From contig CAZKEF010000053.1 in NCBI GenBank assembly GCA_964551735.1, positions 1-35,654 on the forward strand: a DNA stretch of 35,654 nucleotides, written 5' to 3'. Position 1 is the stretch's first letter. The number at the start of each line of letters is the position of its first letter. The position numbers and the translations under genes were made by a program. This stretch comes from DAOUAT01 sp964551735. GTDB lineage: Bacteria > Chloroflexota > Anaerolineae > CG2-30-64-16. Of this stretch, positions 24,496 through 31,793 are shown one piece after another. Below the pieces are notes generated by a model that searched no databases, had not been told where the DNA came from, and worked only from the letters and a program-made list of their open reading frames with translations.

Positions 24496-25857
24496 GTGGC
24501 TGACTTTCACCTGCCCTACGGCACAACCCAGCTCACCTTCACCCTGCCCGACGACTTGAACGTGCAGGTGCTGGCCCCGCGGCCGGCGAAAGGCGCGGCC
24601 GATGAGCTGGCGGCCGTGGCGCAGGCGCTGGACCTCTCCCCCCTCCCCTCTCCTGTGAGGAGAGGGGAGCAAGACTCCCCCTTCCCTGCGAGGGAAGGGG
24701 GTCGGGGGGTTAGGTCGCCCGCCCCAAAAGGCGATCGGGGGGTCAGGTGCGCCATCGCCATCAACGACAAAACGCGCCCCGTGCCCCACAAATACCTGCT
24801 GCCACCCCTGTTGGCGCGGCTGGAGGCGCTCGGCTTCGTCCCGGATGCGATCACCCTGCTGATCGCCACCGGCACCCACGCGCCCATGCCGCCGGCCGAG
24901 TTCGGGATGGTGATCCCGGCCGGCATCCTGGGCCGTTATCCGGCCTTCAGCCACGATGCCGAGGATGACGCCAACCTGGTCTACCTGGGCGACACGGCCC
25001 GCGGCACCCCGGCCTGGGTCAACCGGCGCTTCGCCGAGGCCGACCTGCGGATCGTCGTCGGCGACATCGAGCCGCACCAGTTCATGGGGTTCTCCGGCGG
25101 GGTCAAGAGCGCGGCCATCGGCCTGGCCGGCAAGCGCACGATAAACGCCAACCACGCCATGATGACCGACCCCCGGGCGCAGATCGGCCGTTACGAGGAT
25201 AACCCGTGCCGGCAGGACGTCGAAGAGATCGGCCAGATGATGGGCGTGCACTACGCGGTCAACGCGGTGCTCAACGAAGAACGGCAGATCGTCCACGCGC
25301 TGGCCGGCGACCCACGGGCCGTGATGGGGGCCGGGGTCCCGCTGGTGCGCGCGATCTTCCAGGTCGAAGTCACCGCGCCGTTCGACCTGCTAATCGCGGC
25401 CCCGGGCGGCCACCCCAAGGACATCAACCTGTATCAGGCGCAGAAGGCGCTGGGCCACGCGACCCTGGCGATGCGGCCGGGCGGCACGGTGATCGTGACC
25501 GCGGCTTGCCCGGAAGGCACGGGGAGCACGAGCTACGAGGCCTGGATGGCGGAACCGGGCATGACATCGCACGAGGCGGTGCTGGAACGCTACGCCCGCG
25601 AAGGCTATCGCATCGGCCCGCACAAGGCATTTCAGATCTCCCGCGACGCCAGCCGCGTCCGCCTGCTGTTCGTCTCGGACATGGCCCCGGACTTCGCCGC
25701 ACATCTGCTGCTGAACCCGGTCGCCGGCCGGCCGGGGATGCCGCCGCGGGCGCAGTTGGATCGAGCCCTGTCAATGGGCCTGGCCTGCCTGCCGCCCGGG
25801 GCCAGGATCGGGGTGATGCCGTGGGCGAACGCGACGATACCTCACGCGCTATCATAA
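24496..25857 (+). CDS. larA: LarA-family nickel-pincer hydroxyacid racemase/epimerase
   Basis: A 453-residue protein that racemises or epimerises a 2-hydroxyacid with the nickel-pincer nucleotide cofactor. Conserved positions are all present: DKTRP (91-95), TGTHAPM (catalytic His), GDIEPHQFMGFSGGVKS (second His and the cofactor-bound lysine) and NANHAMM (nickel His). Lactate, malate and gluconate enzymes are known in this superfamily, so the substrate is open. Cofactor genes larB, larC and larE are not in the window. Residues about 47-84 come from an inserted palindromic repeat, which pushes the DxTRP aspartate to position 91 (72 in L. plantarum LarA). The start is GTG with CGGAGG upstream. 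Confidence 0.9.
   Translation: MADFHLPYGTTQLTFTLPDDLNVQVLAPRPAKGAADELAAVAQALDLSPLPSPVRRGEQDSPFPAREGGRGVRSPAPKGDRGVRCAIAINDKTRPVPHKYLLPPLLARLEALGFVPDAITLLIATGTHAPMPPAEFGMVIPAGILGRYPAFSHDAEDDANLVYLGDTARGTPAWVNRRFAEADLRIVVGDIEPHQFMGFSGGVKSAAIGLAGKRTINANHAMMTDPRAQIGRYEDNPCRQDVEEIGQMMGVHYAVNAVLNEERQIVHALAGDPRAVMGAGVPLVRAIFQVEVTAPFDLLIAAPGGHPKDINLYQAQKALGHATLAMRPGGTVIVTAACPEGTGSTSYEAWMAEPGMTSHEAVLERYAREGYRIGPHKAFQISRDASRVRLLFVSDMAPDFAAHLLLNPVAGRPGMPPRAQLDRALSMGLACLPPGARIGVMPWANATIPHALS
24643..24748. repeat. Palindromic repeat inserted in frame inside larA
   Basis: Two perfect hairpins stand side by side: 12-base arms at 24643-24654 and 24658-24669 with loop GTG, and 11-base arms at 24677-24687 and 24691-24701 with loop GCG. 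They are followed by a 13-base direct repeat (24703-24715 and 24736-24748, one mismatch) with a period of 33 bases, exactly 11 codons. The minus-strand reading resembles the 'NPPTPFPRREGG' strings translated from dispersed bacterial intergenic repeats. The larA frame stays open through it, adding about 20 or more residues of Pro/Arg/Gly-rich sequence. Confidence 0.8.
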
Positions 25858-25870
25858 CGAGGGTGCATTG

Positions 25871-27787
25871 ATGAAATACGGCTATTCAGGCAAAATCCTG
25901 CGGGTTGATCTCACCAACCGAAAAACCTGGACTGAGGAAATTGACGAGGCCACCTACCGCCTTTATCCTGGCGGCAAGGCGCTCGGCGCCTATATCCTGC
26001 TGCGCGAGATGCCCCCCGGCGCCGACCCGCTCGGCCCGGACAACATCCTGATCCTGGCCAACGGGCTGCTGACCGCTGCGCCCTTCTCCACCGCCACGCG
26101 CTTCTCCGCGGTCGCGCGCTCGCCCCTCACCGGCGGCTTCGGCGAGTCGGAGGCCGGCGGCTTCTGGGGGCCGGAGCTGAAGCTGGCGGGCTGGGAAGCT
26201 ATCGTGCTGACCGGCCGCGCGGCCGAGCCGGTCTACCTGTGGATCAAGGACGACCAGGTCGAGATCCGGGACGCCCGGCACTTGTGGAAGCACGACCCCG
26301 AGGAGGTTCAGGCGACCATCCGCCAGGAGACGGGCGAAAAGCTGGCCCGGGTCTTGCAGATCGGGCTGGGGGCCGAGAACCTGGTGCGCTTCGGCGCCCT
26401 GACCAACGAGCTGCGGCACTTCAACGGCCGGTCAGGCATGGGCGCGGTGATGGGATCCAAGCAGGTGAAGGCCATCGCGGTGCGCGGGTCGGGCAAATAC
26501 CTGGACGCGGCGCACGAGCCGCAGCCCATCGCCGACCTGGGCAGGCGCCTGGCCAAGGCGGTCAAGGAGCACCCCAGCAGTTGGGACCTGCAGGTCAAGG
26601 GGACGCCGGGCCTCACTGCGGGCCTGAACGCGGCCGGCATCCTGCCCACGCGCAACTTCCGCGGCGGCGCGTTCGAGGGGGTGGACAGCCTGCGGTGGGA
26701 GGCCTACGAGAAGGAGCTACTCACGGCCCGGCGTAGCTGTTTCGCGTGCGCGGTGCGCTGCAAGCGCGAGGTCAAGGTGGATGATCGCTACCAGGTCACC
26801 GACGCGTACGGCGGCCCGGAGTATGAAACGGTGGCTGGCTTCGGCTCCAACTGCGGCATTGACGACCTGCAGGCCATCGCCAAGGCCAACGAGCTGTGCA
26901 ACCGCTACACCCTGGACACCATCTCGACCAGTTCGGTCGTGTCGTTCGCCATGGAATGCTTCGAGCACGGGCTGATCGGCCCAGCGCAGACCGGTGGGCT
27001 AGAGCTGCGCTTCGGCAACGCCGAGGCCATGGTGGCCTGCGTGGAGATGATCGCGCGGCGCCAGCACATCGGCGACCTGCTGGCCGAAGGCACCCGCCGC
27101 GCGGCCCAGGTCATCGGCGGGGACGCGCCCTATTTCGCCATGCAGGTCAAAGGCCAGGAGCTGCCCATGCACGAGCCGCGCGGCAAGGTGGGCGTGGGAT
27201 TGGGCTACGCGATCAACGAAGCCGGGGCGGATCACCTGACCGCGGCGCACGATCCCACCCTGGCCAACCCCGAGTCGTTGAGCTTCAAGGGCGCGATGCC
27301 GCTGGGGATCACCGAGGCCGTGCCCCCGCGCGAGCTCAGCGACCGCAAGGCCCGCAACTACGCCGTGCTGGAGAACTGGAACAGCTTTGAGAAGGCCATC
27401 GGCATCTGCTTCTTCGGGCCGGCCCCGCGGTCCTTCATTCCCGTGGAGGATACCCTGGACGCCGTGCGCGCGGCCAGTGGGTGGGATGTGGACATCCCCG
27501 GCCTGCTGCGCATCGGCGAGCGCGCGACCAACCTGGCGCGGCTCTTCAACGCGCGCGAAGGCTTCACCCGTCGCGACGACACACTGCCCCCGCGCCTCTT
27601 CCGGCCGTTGGAAAGCGGCGCGCTGGCCGGTGCGACGATTGACCGGGAGGAGTTCGAGCGGGCCATGACGACCCTGTACGAGCTCAAAGGCTGGGACGCG
27701 GCCACCGCCACGCCCACCCGCGCCCGCCTGCGCGAGCTTGATATCGAGTGGGCGGCTGACCAAGTCGGCTTACCGCCGGAGGCGTGA
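25871..27787 (+). CDS. Aldehyde:ferredoxin oxidoreductase-family tungsten enzyme
   Basis: A 638-residue oxidoreductase of the AOR family, which oxidises aldehydes to acids using a tungsten (or molybdenum) bis-pterin and one 4Fe-4S cluster, passing electrons to ferredoxin. It opens with the family pattern GYSGKILRVDLTN and YPGGKALGAYIL. SARSPLTGGFGES-type VARSPLTGGFGESEAGG follows. Cluster ligands are CFACAVRC (C-x2-C-x3-C) and the late Cys in GICFFGP. MHEPRGKVGVGLGYA is another family mark. ATG at 25871 follows a GAGGGTG site. The gene begins 13 bases after larA and overlaps the MoaD-like gene, which supports a pterin-cofactor enzyme. The aldehyde is not known. Confidence 0.93.
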   Translation: MKYGYSGKILRVDLTNRKTWTEEIDEATYRLYPGGKALGAYILLREMPPGADPLGPDNILILANGLLTAAPFSTATRFSAVARSPLTGGFGESEAGGFWGPELKLAGWEAIVLTGRAAEPVYLWIKDDQVEIRDARHLWKHDPEEVQATIRQETGEKLARVLQIGLGAENLVRFGALTNELRHFNGRSGMGAVMGSKQVKAIAVRGSGKYLDAAHEPQPIADLGRRLAKAVKEHPSSWDLQVKGTPGLTAGLNAAGILPTRNFRGGAFEGVDSLRWEAYEKELLTARRSCFACAVRCKREVKVDDRYQVTDAYGGPEYETVAGFGSNCGIDDLQAIAKANELCNRYTLDTISTSSVVSFAMECFEHGLIGPAQTGGLELRFGNAEAMVACVEMIARRQHIGDLLAEGTRRAAQVIGGDAPYFAMQVKGQELPMHEPRGKVGVGLGYAINEAGADHLTAAHDPTLANPESLSFKGAMPLGITEAVPPRELSDRKARNYAVLENWNSFEKAIGICFFGPAPRSFIPVEDTLDAVRAASGWDVDIPGLLRIGERATNLARLFNAREGFTRRDDTLPPRLFRPLESGALAGATIDREEFERAMTTLYELKGWDAATATPTRARLRELDIEWAADQVGLPPEA

Positions 27788-28020
27788 CGGTGCGCGTCCA
27801 TCTCGGCGGCCACCTGAACTGGTACGATCCCCAAAAGCGCGCCTGGTTGGAGCTGACGCAGCCTGAGCCCCTGCCGCTGCTCCACCTGGCGCAGCAGTTG
27901 GGGGTCCCAGCCGCCGAGATCGCGGTCGCCGTGGTGAACCGGCGCGCGGTTGACCTGGAACTGAGCATCGCCTCGGATGGGGACACGGTAGAATTCTTCA
28001 GCGCGGTGGGGGGCGGGTGA
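27784..28020 (+). CDS. MoaD/ThiS-family sulfur carrier protein
   Basis: A 78-residue ubiquitin-like protein that ends in Gly-Gly (SAVGGG at the C-terminus), the end that is made into a thiocarboxylate. NRRAVDLELSIASDGDTVEFFSAV is the family pattern. MoaD delivers sulfur to make molybdopterin dithiolene. Its GTG start overlaps the stop codon of the AOR gene (GTGA, 27784-27787), so the two are coupled; MoaD-like genes next to AOR genes are common and suggest a dedicated tungstopterin supply. Confidence 0.9.
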   Translation: MTVRVHLGGHLNWYDPQKRAWLELTQPEPLPLLHLAQQLGVPAAEIAVAVVNRRAVDLELSIASDGDTVEFFSAVGGG

Positions 28021-28116
28021 AGCCCTCGAAACGCGCCTGTCTCACATGTCACAGCCAGCCAAACCACCCCACGCAGATATGATGCAAATCATTGCCGGCT
28101 TGGTGATTCTGGTGTA

Positions 28117-28142
28117 TAAATATGCAGTATTTACTATATAAT
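28117..28142 (+). promoter_or_regulatory. Operator and -10 box of the ArsR-type operon
   Basis: TAAATA (28117-28122) and TATTTA (28128-28133) form an inverted repeat with a 5-base centre, followed at once by a perfect TATAAT (28137-28142). No good -35 box is visible 17 bases upstream. Position and AT-rich symmetry fit an ArsR/SmtB-family operator that blocks its own promoter. Confidence 0.55.
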
Positions 28143-28153
28143 GAAGTGCGCAT

Positions 28154-28516
28154 ATGAGCACCTACCACGAACAAGCTACCCTGCTACGGCTGATGGCTCA
28201 CCCGGTGCGCCTGCAAATCCTGGATGTTCTGTGTGGCGGGGATGAATGCGTGTGCCACCTATCGGCCGCGCTGGGCAAACCCCAACCGTACATCTCACAG
28301 CAACTCGCCATCCTGCGCAACGGCGGCGTGATCAGGGACGTGCGCGAGGGGACGAACATCTTCTACCACCTGAGCGATGCGCATGTGACCCGTGTGATCG
28401 AAGCTGCGTTCGGTCCCGCGCCGGCCACAGGACCTCGCAACAGCAGCCCAAAACGCCGCGTCATCGGCGGCTGCCACTGTCCAAAATGTGCGGAGCCCGC
28501 GCCCGCCCAAGGCTGA
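28154..28516 (+). CDS. ArsR/SmtB-family metal(loid)-responsive repressor
   Basis: A 120-residue winged-helix repressor. The recognition region is CVCHLSAALGKPQPYISQQLAILRNGGVI. ECVC within it is the cysteine pair of the ArsR alpha3 metal(loid) site. A second cysteine cluster, GCHCPKC, lies near the C-terminus and may give an additional binding site. EGTNIFYHL forms the wing. It probably represses itself and the permease gene that follows until arsenite or another soft metal binds. The ATG at 28154 has only a weak ribosome site. Confidence 0.9.
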   Translation: MSTYHEQATLLRLMAHPVRLQILDVLCGGDECVCHLSAALGKPQPYISQQLAILRNGGVIRDVREGTNIFYHLSDAHVTRVIEAAFGPAPATGPRNSSPKRRVIGGCHCPKCAEPAPAQG

Positions 28517-28520
28517 ACGT

Positions 28521-29993
28521 ATGGAGACCCTGCGCTTTTTCGCAAGTCTGCTGCAATCCGGCCTGAGCAATCTGGCCAGCTACCTGGCCGCGCACGTGTT
28601 GTTATGTCTTGTGCCGGCATTCTTCATCGCGGGCGCGCTGACCGCGCTTGCGCCCAAGGAGGCCGTGACACGTTTTTTGGGCCGGCGGGCGCCGAAATTC
28701 ATCTCCTATCCCGCCGCAGCTATCGGCGGCTTTGTGCTTGCAGTCTGCTCGTGTACAATCATGCCGCTCTTTGCAGGCATCTACAAGAAGGGCGCGGGCC
28801 TGGGTCCAGCGGTCACCTTCCTGTTTGTCGGCCCGGCCATCAACATCCTGGCGCTGGCTTACACCGGCGTCGCCATCGGCACGGATATCGCCGTAGCACG
28901 GGTCATCCTGTCCATCGTCTTCGGCATCGCCATCGGCCTGATCATGGCGCTGATCTTCCGCCGGGATGACTGTATGCGGGACAACGCCGGCCCGGATGTG
29001 TTCGCGGCGTCTGCCAGGGTGCCAGGGACCACCTGGCTGCTGTTGGGGCTGTTGATCGCCCTGCTCATTGCGGGCACACTGCAGATCGGCCCGCTCACCG
29101 ACGCGTACGCGCAGGTCACGCTCCCGATCCGGGGCACAGATGCCTTGCAGGCAACCCTGAACCGCCTGGCGCCGTTTGACGCCACACGTGGGGAGGAGGG
29201 GGTCACGGTGCAAGGCCTCCTCTTAATCGGGTTGCTGGCGGCCATCGCGGCGTCCGCGTGGCGCGGGCTGCGCCGCGTGGATGAAGGCTTCAACCGCTGG
29301 ACAACCGCGACGTTGGCGCTGATCGCGCTCACCCTGCTGATCGCCGCGCTCAGGCTGACGCCCGCGGCCGGAGGGGTGACACTGGCCTTCACCGGCAAGT
29401 TCTTCGCTGTCGGCCTGGCCATGTCAGGCATCTGGTGGCTAGGGCGGCGCAGGTTCGAGGCGTACGCGATCCAGGAGTGGCTATGGGAAACGTGGCGGTT
29501 CGTGGGGCAGATATTCCCGCTGCTGCTCGTCGGCGTCTGCGCGGTCGGCGTGATCCGGCCGCTGATCCGCCCCGAATGGATCGAAGCGCTGGCTGGCCGC
29601 AACACCGTCGTCGCAAACGGGGTCGGGGTGTTCTTCGGCGTCGTGATGTACTTTCCCACCCTGGTCGAGGTGCCCATCGCGCGCCTCTTCCTGGACCTGG
29701 GCATGCACCGCGGGCCGCTATTGGCGTACCTGATGGCCGATCCTGAACTGAGCCTGCAAAGCATCCTGATTATTGCCAGCGTGATCGGCCGGCGCAAGGC
29801 GTGGTTCTACGTCGGCTGGGTGGCGCTGTTCAGCACCCTGGCCGGCCTTCTCTACGGCGCATGGGTCGATGGCGCCAGCGCGTGGCTGATCTTGGCCGGC
29901 ACAGTTACGGGCGCAGCAGTGCTGGCATTAGCGCTCAGCCGCCTGGCGGCAAAGGGCTCTGAAATCAGGCATCAGCCGACAGAGGTCAGGTGA
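28521..29993 (+). CDS. ArsP-type (DUF318/PF03773) permease
   Basis: A 490-residue membrane protein with about ten or more predicted helices. The conserved family block is AVCSCTIMPLFAGIYKKGAGLGPAVTFLFVGPAINILAL, including the cysteine pair CSC; the second block is FPTLVEVPIARLFLDLGM near the end. ArsP members export trivalent organoarsenicals, but many of the family have unknown substrates. It is longer than ArsP proteins because of a middle segment (about 150-280). It starts five bases after the ArsR-type gene ends. Confidence 0.88.
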   Translation: METLRFFASLLQSGLSNLASYLAAHVLLCLVPAFFIAGALTALAPKEAVTRFLGRRAPKFISYPAAAIGGFVLAVCSCTIMPLFAGIYKKGAGLGPAVTFLFVGPAINILALAYTGVAIGTDIAVARVILSIVFGIAIGLIMALIFRRDDCMRDNAGPDVFAASARVPGTTWLLLGLLIALLIAGTLQIGPLTDAYAQVTLPIRGTDALQATLNRLAPFDATRGEEGVTVQGLLLIGLLAAIAASAWRGLRRVDEGFNRWTTATLALIALTLLIAALRLTPAAGGVTLAFTGKFFAVGLAMSGIWWLGRRRFEAYAIQEWLWETWRFVGQIFPLLLVGVCAVGVIRPLIRPEWIEALAGRNTVVANGVGVFFGVVMYFPTLVEVPIARLFLDLGMHRGPLLAYLMADPELSLQSILIIASVIGRRKAWFYVGWVALFSTLAGLLYGAWVDGASAWLILAGTVTGAAVLALALSRLAAKGSEIRHQPTEVR

Positions 29994-30080
29994 CAAGCGG
30001 CAGGGAGTCAGAAGCGCAGCACGCAGTATGCAATCCGTAGTACGCTGCCCGCAATACGATCTCAGTTAGGAGACACATTC

Positions 30081-30329
30081 ATGACCCTACACATCAAAAT
30101 CCTCGGCGGCGGCTGCGCCAACTGCGACCGGCTGGAGAAGCACGCCAAACAAGCGGTCGCGCAACTGGGCGTCGAAGCCACCTTCACCAAGACCGGCAAC
30201 TTCGACGAATATAGCCGGTACGGCATCCTGGCGACCCCCGGCCTGGTGGTCAACGACAAGCTGCTGGCATCGGGCCGGGTGCCGGCGGTGAGCCAGATCG
30301 CGACACTGCTGGCAAACGAGTTGAGGTAG
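30081..30329 (+). CDS. Small thioredoxin-like redox-active disulfide protein
   Basis: An 82-residue minimal thioredoxin fold with the active site GCANC (Cys13-Cys16 of ILGGGCANCDRLE) and the conserved cis-proline in ILATPGLVVNDKLL. Such small thioredoxins (MTH895 type) are regularly found next to DUF318 permeases and ArsR regulators, as here. TTAGGAGACACATTC gives a good ribosome site before the ATG. The 87-base gap upstream holds short 'gcagtacgcaata'-like repeats and nothing else. Confidence 0.9.
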   Translation: MTLHIKILGGGCANCDRLEKHAKQAVAQLGVEATFTKTGNFDEYSRYGILATPGLVVNDKLLASGRVPAVSQIATLLANELR

Positions 30330-30392
30330 CGGCCGATAAAAAACTTGGGGAAGGTAGACGCCAACCGGCCAACCTCATAGGAAGGATGACTG

Positions 30393-30995
30393 ATGACAAT
30401 ATCGCATACTCTGCCCGATTGGGCGATAGCGTTTCATACCCACCGGTGCCCCTACCTGGCACTCGGCTTCCGCATGGGCCACCTGGCCATGGCAGCCTTA
30501 CACTTCGATCGCCAGCGGAATCGCGGCCTGCTGGTCTTGCCCGAATTCGGCGAGGGCAACCCATACACCTGCATCGTAGACGGCATCCGCGCTGCCACCG
30601 GCGCTATCTATGGCCAGATCATGATCGCCAAAACGTTCTACGGCAAGCTGGCCGCCACGTTTTACTACCCATACCGTGGCGGCGCGCTGCGATACAGCCT
30701 GCGGCCTGAATTCGTAGACCAACTGGAGCAGTCACGTTTTCACGCGCTGCGCGCGCGGGGCATGGATCCCAACGAGATGCCACCACAGGTCATCAACGAG
30801 GCGCTGACCTGGCTCGAAGCACAGCCCGACGAGACGATCTTCAAGGTCGAGCCGGAAGTGGGTTTTCCCTACCAGCAGATGGCGCTGACCTTCTCCAAGG
30901 TCCACTGCGCCCGTTGTGGGGAATATGTGCTCGAAACCTTTGTTCAGTTTAGGGACGGGCGGCCCATGTGCATCCCTTGCGCGTATGAGGGGTAG
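30393..30995 (+). CDS. FmdE-like protein with C-terminal zinc ribbon
   Basis: A 200-residue protein. The N-terminal domain (about 10-150) matches FmdE, a protein first named from formylmethanofuran dehydrogenase operons: HTHRCPYLALGFRMGHLA, then CIVDGIRAATGAIYGQ. FmdE proteins bind metal through the H/C and C/D residues (here His17, Cys19, Cys60, Asp63). The C-terminus has CARC and CIPC, a treble-clef zinc ribbon as in other FmdE-type proteins. No methanofuran enzyme is present, so the role is more likely metal handling. It lies between two thioredoxin-like genes. Confidence 0.8.
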   Translation: MTISHTLPDWAIAFHTHRCPYLALGFRMGHLAMAALHFDRQRNRGLLVLPEFGEGNPYTCIVDGIRAATGAIYGQIMIAKTFYGKLAATFYYPYRGGALRYSLRPEFVDQLEQSRFHALRARGMDPNEMPPQVINEALTWLEAQPDETIFKVEPEVGFPYQQMALTFSKVHCARCGEYVLETFVQFRDGRPMCIPCAYEG

Positions 30996-30999
30996 CACC

Positions 31000-31680
31000 A
31001 TGCGCTGGTTCTTGCTGATCTGCATGTTGGCGCTGATCATAGCGCCCGCGACATCTGCGGCGATGTCTGCCAGCGCGCCGACGCCGACCGTGCCGGTAGT
31101 GCGCATCATTCTGTACTGGACCGAAGGGTGCGGCAATTGCCATGAGATCATCGATGGGCTACTGCCGGCCATGCAGCGGCAGTACGGCCGCCAGTTGGAA
31201 GTCCGCCTGATAGAAGTCATCAGCCTGGAGGACATCAGCGCATTCTTTGCCGTGGCGGAAGCGTACGGCTATGCGCGGGGTAAGGCGGCTGCACCGTTCC
31301 TGCTCGTCAGTGACCGCGCGCTCATGGGCGTGACGCAGATCAGACAGGAGCTGCCCGGGCTCATGGTTACGCTCCTGGCCTTAGGCGGCGCTGACTGGCC
31401 GGCGCCAGCGACGGAGACAACCGGCAAGATAACCGTCCTGGCGGATGATATCTGTGGGTTCACGACGCCGTGTGCCGATGATCCCCTTGCGGTCGATCCT
31501 ATGGCCGCTCAGGTTGCGGCCAGCGCCGATAGGTTGCAGTTGTCGGCGATCCTGATGGCTGCGATCGGCCTGGTCGCGGCCACCGGCGCAGGGCTGGCCG
31601 GCTTGAGGCGGGGGCGCGCGCGGGAACGCAGCCGCACCGGCCTGCTGGACCACTCAGAAACCCTCAAGTCTGAAAGGTGA
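31000..31680 (+). CDS. Secreted/membrane thioredoxin-fold protein
   Basis: A 226-residue protein with an N-terminal signal or anchor (about residues 3-24, LLICMLALIIAPATSAA) and a thioredoxin-like domain with GCGNC (YWTEGCGNCHEI) and KAAAPFLLVSDRALMG. A second cysteine pair, CGFTTPC, follows, and a membrane helix (about 184-206) lies near the C-terminus. The active site faces outside. It begins four bases after the FmdE-like gene. It may reduce a substrate that is exported by the permease or supply electrons to extracellular proteins. Confidence 0.78.
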   Translation: MRWFLLICMLALIIAPATSAAMSASAPTPTVPVVRIILYWTEGCGNCHEIIDGLLPAMQRQYGRQLEVRLIEVISLEDISAFFAVAEAYGYARGKAAAPFLLVSDRALMGVTQIRQELPGLMVTLLALGGADWPAPATETTGKITVLADDICGFTTPCADDPLAVDPMAAQVAASADRLQLSAILMAAIGLVAATGAGLAGLRRGRARERSRTGLLDHSETLKSER

Positions 31681-31725
31681 GAAGGTTCTCACCCCCGCTC
31701 AAGCTCTCAGCATTCCCTCAGGATC

Positions 31726-31760
31726 AACACAGCCTGAACACAGCCAGCCCGTGTTATAAT
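31726..31760 (+). promoter_or_regulatory. Promoter with 11-bp-spaced direct repeats before the two-component genes
   Basis: AACACAGCC occurs at 31726-31734 and again at 31737-31745, a period of exactly 11 bases. A perfect TATAAT lies at 31755-31760. OmpR/PhoB-family regulators bind direct repeats with this helical period over the -35 region, and there is no good -35 box, so activated autoregulation is likely. Confidence 0.6.
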
Positions 31761-31793
31761 GCGCTCAAACCTGAGTGACTATGCGAGCGGCCC

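Noticed and set aside
24409..25296. Minus-strand open frame opposite larA
   Set aside because: It contains the reverse reading of the palindromic repeat and no recognisable domain; larA keeps all catalytic residues on the plus strand.
12662..28020. Plain hexuronate (altronate) pathway
   Set aside because: Not fully excluded. I put it second because no kinase or KDG aldolase is present and the lyase blocks look SuyB-like, and because a putative sulfate exporter sits in the locus.
30001..30062. Short 'gcagtatgcaatccgtagtacgc' like words resembling a CRISPR or tandem array
   Set aside because: The units are short, degenerate and unspaced, with no spacers or cas genes. They look like common intergenic micro-repeats.
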